Assembly (NCBI RefSeq): GCF_028389875.1
Contig: NC_084671.1
Coordinates: forward strand, 29,073,083-29,137,082
Direction: 5' to 3'
Source of the DNA: Rhea pennata
Lineage: Eukaryota; Chordata; Aves; Rheiformes; Rheidae
Length of the DNA: 64,000 nt
Position numbers and translations under genes: made by a program
The notes under the pieces: generated by a model
The model's database searches: none
The model's input: the letters and a program-made list of their open reading frames with translations, nothing else
Told to the model about the DNA's origin: nothing
Shown here: positions 41,261 through 64,000 of the stretch, piece after piece
Position numbering within the stretch: the first letter of the stretch is position 1
How the letters are laid out: each line of letters opens with the position of its first letter

Positions 41261-42001
41261 TTACAGGACAGTGCTGATGGTCTCTGCAGGGTCCTGGGTG
41301 CTTGGCAATGATTTCAGATACTCCACATGCTTGCGGGTGTCCTCTTGATTGTGCCGGACATAGCAGACCACATAGGTGATGACCATGGCAAACCAGCCAA
41401 ACATGGTGATGAACATGGCCACATCCGTGGTCCTCTGGCGCACGCTACAGAAGTTGACACCAGCATCCAAAACCTGGAGCAATGGCTTCCCCACATACTC
41501 TTCCCGTGGGGCTGTGTGGCAGGTGATGTCCTGGACTGAGTCAGGGTCCAGCCGTGCCTCCCACAGGACCTCCTGCAAGGTGCATTCGCAGTGCCAGGGG
41601 TTGTTGGCCAGCCGGAGCTTGGCATTGAGCATCAGCAAAGCCTCTTTGGGGATGCTGCGGATGCGATTGCTGGAAAGGTCGAGGGTACGCAGCCCAGCAG
41701 CCACCCCTTTGAAAGCTGCCCTGTCAATCTTCTCAATGGCATTCCTGGAGAGGTCGAGCTCCTCCAGGTGGGATAGGTGCCTAAAAGCATTGCTTGGGAT
41801 TCTGGTGATGCTGTTGGCATCCAGCTTGAGGAACACAGCGTCTTTGGGGATGTCCTTGGGGATCTCCTCCAAGTGCCGGGAGCTGCAGAGGACTGCCTTC
41901 GCCCCTGCCTGCTCTGTGCACTGGCAGCTTGGGGGGCAGGAGCTGCCCCAAGAGCCACACAGGAGGAGGTAAAAGAAAGCCGGTATGATTGTGAGTGTCA
42001 T
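41261..42001 (-). CDS. LRRC3: LRRC3, leucine-rich repeat-containing protein 3
   Basis: This is a single coding exon of 246 aa (human 257). Residues 1-20 are a signal peptide (LTIIPAFFYLLLCG). Residues 21-55 form a cysteine-capped LRRNT (SCPPSCQC). Residues 56-135 carry leucine-rich repeats with LDLSRNAIEKI and LDLSSNRIRSIP. Residues 136-186 are the LRRCT cap (NPWHCEC, then CHT). A transmembrane helix spans 194-215 (VAMFITMFGWFAMVITYVV), followed by a short cytoplasmic tail with RHNQEDTRKH. It is thus a type I single-pass membrane protein of uncertain function. The frame is open to an upstream ATG at 42160, but a strong acceptor (CTTTCTTCCAG) at 42110-42109 places that ATG in an intron, so 42001 is the start. 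It lies tail-to-tail with TSPEAR and downstream of TRPM2, as in human. Confidence 0.97.
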   Translation of the reverse strand: MTLTIIPAFFYLLLCGSWGSSCPPSCQCTEQAGAKAVLCSSRHLEEIPKDIPKDAVFLKLDANSITRIPSNAFRHLSHLEELDLSRNAIEKIDRAAFKGVAAGLRTLDLSSNRIRSIPKEALLMLNAKLRLANNPWHCECTLQEVLWEARLDPDSVQDITCHTAPREEYVGKPLLQVLDAGVNFCSVRQRTTDVAMFITMFGWFAMVITYVVCYVRHNQEDTRKHVEYLKSLPSTQDPAETISTVL

Positions 42002-42108
42002 CTTGCACCTAGGCAGTTCGGCATGGCTGCTGGCAATGCCTTGGTCACTGCAGGAGCTCTCGGCTGGCAGAGCATCTCCTCTGCACTCCTGCAAAGCCTC
42101 TCTTACTG
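42002..42108 (-). other. LRRC3: LRRC3 5' UTR part of exon 2 (predicted)
   Basis: The minus strand shows acceptor CCACTTTCTTCCAG ending at 42109, leaving 107 bases of untranslated leader before the ATG. Its partner donor is the CAG|GTAAGA at 43560/43559 in the CpG island. RNA evidence is needed to confirm the pairing. Confidence 0.6.
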
Positions 42109-43043
42109 CTGGAAGAAAGTGGAGGACTGGGGGTGACACGGCATTATTTCCCTTGAACACTGCTTACGTCTTATGTGTGATGAGCCCTGGAAAAGCAGGG
42201 AGAGGTTGGGCTCTGGAGTCCAGGAAACAAGGGCTTAATGACGCTGGCTACCATCTCTTCCAGGACAGTTTAATTAGGCTTAAAACAGATTGTACCTGGA
42301 CAGAGATCTGCAGAGAAAAAAGGCCCCTTTCTCAAACCTGTCTCTGCACATCCCACCTAGATGGACAAAAGGGTGCTGTAGGATGAAGATGTTGCATAGG
42401 GCACAGCCTGGGAGCCCACTGCTGATTTCCACATGGGACGCAGTGATTTGCTGCTGAGGAATGGCAGCAGCAAATTCACATCCCACCAAATTCCAAGTGT
42501 TAAAAAAAATGATGACTCAGACTCCCCAGATCATCAGACCAGCTTAATCATCACCACCAGGTTTTTAAATAACAAGATCTGGAGTTCTTTTGCTTTCCCA
42601 TCTGTGAGCTGGTACAAGTCACATTTCTGAGGGGTTTTGCCAAAGGAGGGACTAGGAGGTGACTGTTCTTTCTTTCTTCATTTTTTAAATACAAGTGAAC
42701 AGTGTGGTTTAATACCTGACTCCAGGAGCTGGATCTTAGAGAGGAGCCACTGAATATCCCAGTAAGGGGGAGTGATCCAGGAATCCTAAACCCAACCTCA
42801 GTCTTGCTGGAGATGAGGCAAGAGATGAAGCAGGTGGCCCTCTTTCCTCTGCCCTTCAGTGCTACCTATATACCTGCTGCTGCAGCCTGGCTAGGGGGAA
42901 AAGATCTCCCTGGAGGGGAGTGTTGGTGGGGAGGGACTCCGTCAGCTCCAAGGACCCTTTTCCCCAGTGATGAAATTGGCCATGCTGATCTCATTAGATA
43001 AGATGAGCAGTGAACAGCATGCAGAAAGTCTTACAGGAGAAGT

Positions 43044-43196
43044 CATTCTCCTTTTGGTAACAGCACTCATCTGTTATCAGCATCCCTCAGGAACCAGCAT
43101 CCTTCTGGTAACAACATCCCTCTGATAACAGCATCCTTTAAATACCAGTGTCCCCTGGGTACTAGCACCCTGTGGGTACTAGGACCCTTCAGGTGC
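43044..43196. repeat. 17-bp minisatellite, 9 units, in the LRRC3 intron
   Basis: The stretch divides exactly into nine consecutive 17-base units with no insertion or deletion (153 bases). Typical units are cagcatccctcaggaac, cagcatccttctggtaa and caacatccctctgataa. Units differ by several substitutions. It lies in the predicted intron between the LRRC3 non-coding first exon and the coding exon. Confidence 0.9.
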
Positions 43197-43399
43197 CTGA
43201 CCATGGACCTGCGGAGGGGGTGAGGGACTGCAGCTGATTCTTCCAGGGGAGATTTTTCTCTATAGCTGTCCTAGCCCAACCCAGTCAGAGCCAGGGGTGC
43301 ACGGGAGCAAAGCCGGGGAGCTGGGGGCCCGCTGGGGTTGGGGGGCCCAAGCTGGGCAGGGTGGGAGGGCCAAAACCTCCCGGGTGTGGGGGTGGGCTG

Positions 43400-43870
43400 T
43401 GCACCTCGGCTGTGCAGGCACTGGCAAGCTGCAGCCCCGCAGGACTCCAGGCACCGCTGGGATGCGGCAACGGGGACCCCCCCTCCCTCCTCCCCCTCCG
43501 CATCGAGGCGCCGCCCGGGGCCCCTCACCGGCCACCCTGGGCTCCGGGCAGCCTCTTACCTGCTCAGCCGCGGGCGGCTCGGCTCGGCTCCGCCTCGGTG
43601 CGGCTCCGGTTCCCGTTTGGCTCCGGCTCCGTGCCGGTGCCGGCGGCGGTGCCGGTGCCGGCAGGAGGCGACGCGCCGTCTCCACTTGTTGCTGCGGCTG
43701 TTCCTGCCCGTGCCCCCGGGACGGGCGGTCCTTGCCTCGTCGGCGGGGCGGCACCGGGTGCCCGGGGCGGTGCTGGGGGCCCGGGGAGGTGCTGGGAGCC
43801 CGGGGCAGGCACCTGGGGAGGACACTGCAAGGCCAAGACACCCGCCCAGCCCAACCTGGCCTCACCGGCT
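43400..43870 (-). promoter_or_regulatory. LRRC3: CpG island, probable LRRC3 promoter
   Basis: This is the densest CpG cluster in the window, with repeated GGCTCCG and GCCGGTGCCGG words around 43560-43680. TRPM2 runs the same way and ends at about 44.5 kb, so the only gene this island can plausibly start on the minus strand is LRRC3. A plus-strand transcript cannot be ruled out. Confidence 0.7.
43560..43800 (-). other. LRRC3: LRRC3 non-coding exon 1 (predicted, 5' end unknown)
   Basis: On the minus strand the island contains a near-perfect donor: GAGCAG ending at 43560, followed by GTAAGAGG. With the acceptor at 42109 this gives an intron of 1,451 bases. The 5' end given is a guess within the island. 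Confidence 0.5.
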
Positions 43871-44484
43871 GCAGCCCACGTTGCTGCCTGGAGCAGGCTA
43901 CTTCTCTGCAGGCTTGACACTGGCCTGGCCCTGCTGCCTCCCCACCTGGGGGTAGGGCCAGGGGAAGGGAGCAGCAGAGGTACTTTGGGGTGCTTGACGC
44001 CTTTGTGAGGCACAGCCACAGCACAGGTAGGGGAGGGACCACTTGGACCCCATTTGTGCTGTAACTGAGTGATGCTAATTAAGCTTCAGCAATTCATGCC
44101 AGCCTGCGGTTGCTGTGTTCCTGTCAGCTTTTAGGCCTGTGGATCTAAAGGATTTATGGGCTGCTCGAATACAAGATCTCCTCTCCCTGCCCAGCCCTGC
44201 CCCCCCACCCCAGACTTGGCCCTCTTGTGCTCCTGCTCTGGTTTTCAAGAGTGGTGACAGGAGACCACAGGCAGAGACCCAGCAGGACACCAGCAACAAG
44301 GGAAGGCACCATGCTGCAGCCTTGGCACACCACTATTTCCAGCAGCTCCTCCTGGAGCTCCAGCTCACAGCAGGTGAGTTGGATTTGTGTGACAAGGTTG
44401 AAGGTGGGAATGTGCAAACTGGGCTCCAAGTGGGGCCTTCAGGAATGCCGACTGGTTAAACAGCCATAACAGACCACACCTTTA

Positions 44485-45698
44485 ATTATTTAATAGATAG
44501 TTTATTGAGCTAGGTTGACTATATTGCCAGTCTGACACTGTTGCTGAGCCCCAGTGCATCACCAGTGAAGCTGCAGTTGTGCTATGACGGCCACCAGGGT
44601 AGGAAGAATAGCTCTAGCTGGCCAATGTATGATCCATTGGGAGGATTCAGGGGAATGAAAAGCCTTCCCTGAGCAGTCCAGTCATAATAAGACACCATGG
44701 GACTGTTCTGGGATTATCAAGAGCCCCTGGATATTGTCCCCACTATGCCTTGTTCTTCCATGCAACAAAAAAGATAAGTGAGGGACCACCTTAAGAAAAC
44801 AGATGTCTGAGATAGCCATGCTAATGGCCTCACTCTGGTCCCTACTTGCCCAAGGGACCACAGAGCACGGACCACTTGAATCCCAGCAAGCTGCCTCTTT
44901 CCCTTCATGTGTGCAAGGGCATGGGGCAGGCAGCTGACATTTAGCACAGGACATTGGCGCTTTGGAGTTCAGGTACAGCATGGCACTTGGTGTATGCAGG
45001 CAGGGTCAAGTAACAGTATGGAATGCGCGGGGGACCTGTATGAAGATACGAAGCTATAAGTATACAAGCCACGAGGCACTCACACCTTCAAAAGAAGCAC
45101 TGGATCACACCTTGGGACCATGTTGCTGGGTCCGGGTTGGTTGGAAATGGCATGGCAGTGGAGCTGCCAGGGCCCAGAGCATGGACCGGCAACAAAGATG
45201 CCTGATGGGTACCCTGGATGGAGGGGGAGCTGGGGCAGGAGAATCCCCAGTGCTGGCACCAAAGCAAACAGAAAGTAGAGCTGAGCGAAGAAAATCCTTG
45301 CAGAAGCAGTCCTGTGAGTCTGTTTGCCCCGTGGGCCTTGGGCTAGTGACTTGATTGATGTGGAAGCACCAGGAGATGGGCTGGAGCTGAGCTCTGCCCC
45401 TTCAAAGGATGGGGCCATTGGATTCCTGCCTCAACAGAGACCAGCATGCTGCATGGGCACTGCCCAGACAGCCCGTGCCCCCAGGAGCATGATGGCTGCA
45501 GTATACTGTCGTGGGGGAGGGGCATTTCTCCTCCCAGAGACCTGAGATGTACCTTCATGAAAGGACCCGAAGTACCATGAGGAAAACCTGGTCTCCAGCA
45601 GCTGCCCGTGGCCTCAAAAGGGTGCTGGGGGCAGAACTGCAAGTCTCAAACTGGGTGCTGGTCCAGGGCAGCAGGAGCCCTGGCCTGTGCTCAAGGAC
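44485..45698 (-). other. TRPM2: TRPM2 3' UTR (predicted)
   Basis: About 1.2 kb of minus-strand sequence runs from the TRPM2 stop to the AATAAA at 44506-44501. No other gene is visible in it. Confidence 0.6.
44501..44506 (-). promoter_or_regulatory. TRPM2: poly(A) signal for TRPM2
   Basis: The plus strand TTTATT gives AATAAA on the minus strand, followed by an AT-rich stretch (TATCTATTAAATAATTAAAG). It is the best signal between the TRPM2 stop and the LRRC3 CpG island. Confidence 0.6.
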
Positions 45699-63439
<17,741 letters not shown>

Positions 63440-63511
63440 AGCAGCGATGTATCGCTCTGCTCTGCTCTTTTCCTTGCATTCCTAGGCTGGTAGGTCCTGA
63501 AAATCTCCATC
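63440..63511 (-). other. TRPM2: TRPM2 5' UTR segment (predicted)
   Basis: A strong minus-strand acceptor (T-rich tract, then TGCTGCACTCAG) ends at 63512, and a second (GATTTTCAG) at 63497, so the start codon probably lies in exon 2 of the transcript with a non-coding exon further right. From the first acceptor a 38-codon upstream frame overlaps the main ATG. Confidence 0.45.
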
Positions 63512-63512
63512 C

Positions 63513-64000
63513 TGAGTGCAGCAAAAAAGAAAAAAGTTAAACGTGGACTAAAACTTTCACGGCACTCTGTTTGGCAGTCCTTTGGTGGTGGTTGCGGGAT
63601 GTTCTTTGGCCATAATCCACCCTGGTGTAGCTCAGAAAGGAGAGGCTGGCCTGGTATTTCAGACTGGATTTTAAACTCCCTTGCTGTTGTCCATGCCAGC
63701 AAGAAGGCAGAGAAGATTTCCATAAAAGCCTGCAGGATGTGTTGCCTATGAACAAATGTGTTTGCTGCTGTCTCCATGCCTCTGACAGAGAGTGAGGCTT
63801 GGAGGCGCGGAGAGGGGGGTGTTAAACATCTTTGTCAGGTGCCCTCCAAAACAGAAAGGCACAATTTATGGATAGCCACTTGCCACTAGATATGGACACC
63901 AATACCTGCCTTGTTACCCATAAGAAAGTTGACCTGCTTTGCTCAGGGAACTGGACTCAGTACCTTATATACCTGCTATCCCTTCCAGGCTCAATCACTG
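63513..64000. other. 5' flank or first intron of TRPM2
   Basis: No coding exon is recognisable and no CpG island is seen, so the TRPM2 promoter probably lies beyond the window. One 127-codon minus-strand open frame here has no domain. Confidence 0.4.

Noticed and set aside
42002-42160. Longer LRRC3 start at 42160 (adds 53 residues)
   Set aside because: A strong splice acceptor at 42110-42109 lies between this ATG and the signal peptide. The added residues do not resemble a leader, while the ATG at 42001 opens directly into a signal sequence.
43297-43917. Three overlapping plus-strand open frames of about 205 codons in the CpG island
   Set aside because: All three frames are open because GC-rich DNA is poor in stop codons. 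The translations are Ala/Gly/Pro/Arg-rich without a domain, and the island is explained as the LRRC3 promoter.

Overview
This is vertebrate nuclear DNA, most likely from a bird (another sauropsid is possible). Three things point there. All protein genes are split by GT-AG introns. The dispersed repeats are CR1 LINEs, plus a tRNA-Ile-derived SINE with a CR1-like tail. The genes are unusually compact. I found no bacterial, viral or CRISPR features.

Layout: 1-4,300 is AT-rich with no coding exon; it may hold the 3' UTR of an upstream plus-strand gene (UBE2G2 would be expected from human synteny, but this is not shown). 4,300-19,600 is repeat-bearing intergenic DNA with a SINE (about 5.3 kb), a decayed 2.3-kb CR1 on the minus strand (9.6-11.9 kb), a CR1 3' fragment head-to-head with it, and an older CR1 relic near 15.6 kb. 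19.6-20.1 kb is a GC-rich probable promoter. 20,118-37,081 carries a complete TSPEAR gene (plus strand, 12 coding exons, 675 aa), with two poly(A) signals near 38.2 kb. 38.2-40.3 kb is a convergent spacer with a CA microsatellite and a CR1 3' end. LRRC3 (minus strand, one coding exon, 246 aa) lies at 41,261-42,001, with a CpG island and predicted non-coding first exon near 43.6 kb. TRPM2 (minus strand, 32 coding exons, 1,510 aa) fills 45,699-63,439, with a poly(A) signal at about 44.5 kb.

The gene order and relative orientation TSPEAR> <LRRC3 <TRPM2 is the mirror image of human 21q22.3, so this is an ancient conserved block. The three genes do not form a pathway. TSPEAR is a secreted EAR-repeat protein of epithelial and sensory tissue, LRRC3 is a small single-pass leucine-rich-repeat membrane protein, and TRPM2 is an ADP-ribose- and calcium-gated cation channel. 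Every exon boundary was read by hand from splice sites and phase, and each reading frame joins cleanly end to end.

I found no previously undescribed system. The most unusual items are structural: nine indel-free 17-bp minisatellite units in the LRRC3 intron, a 67-bp tandem duplication that copies the splice donor of TRPM2 exon 16, a TRPM2 exon-1 donor with competing GC and GT sites, and a Nudix box in TRPM2 that lacks most catalytic residues.
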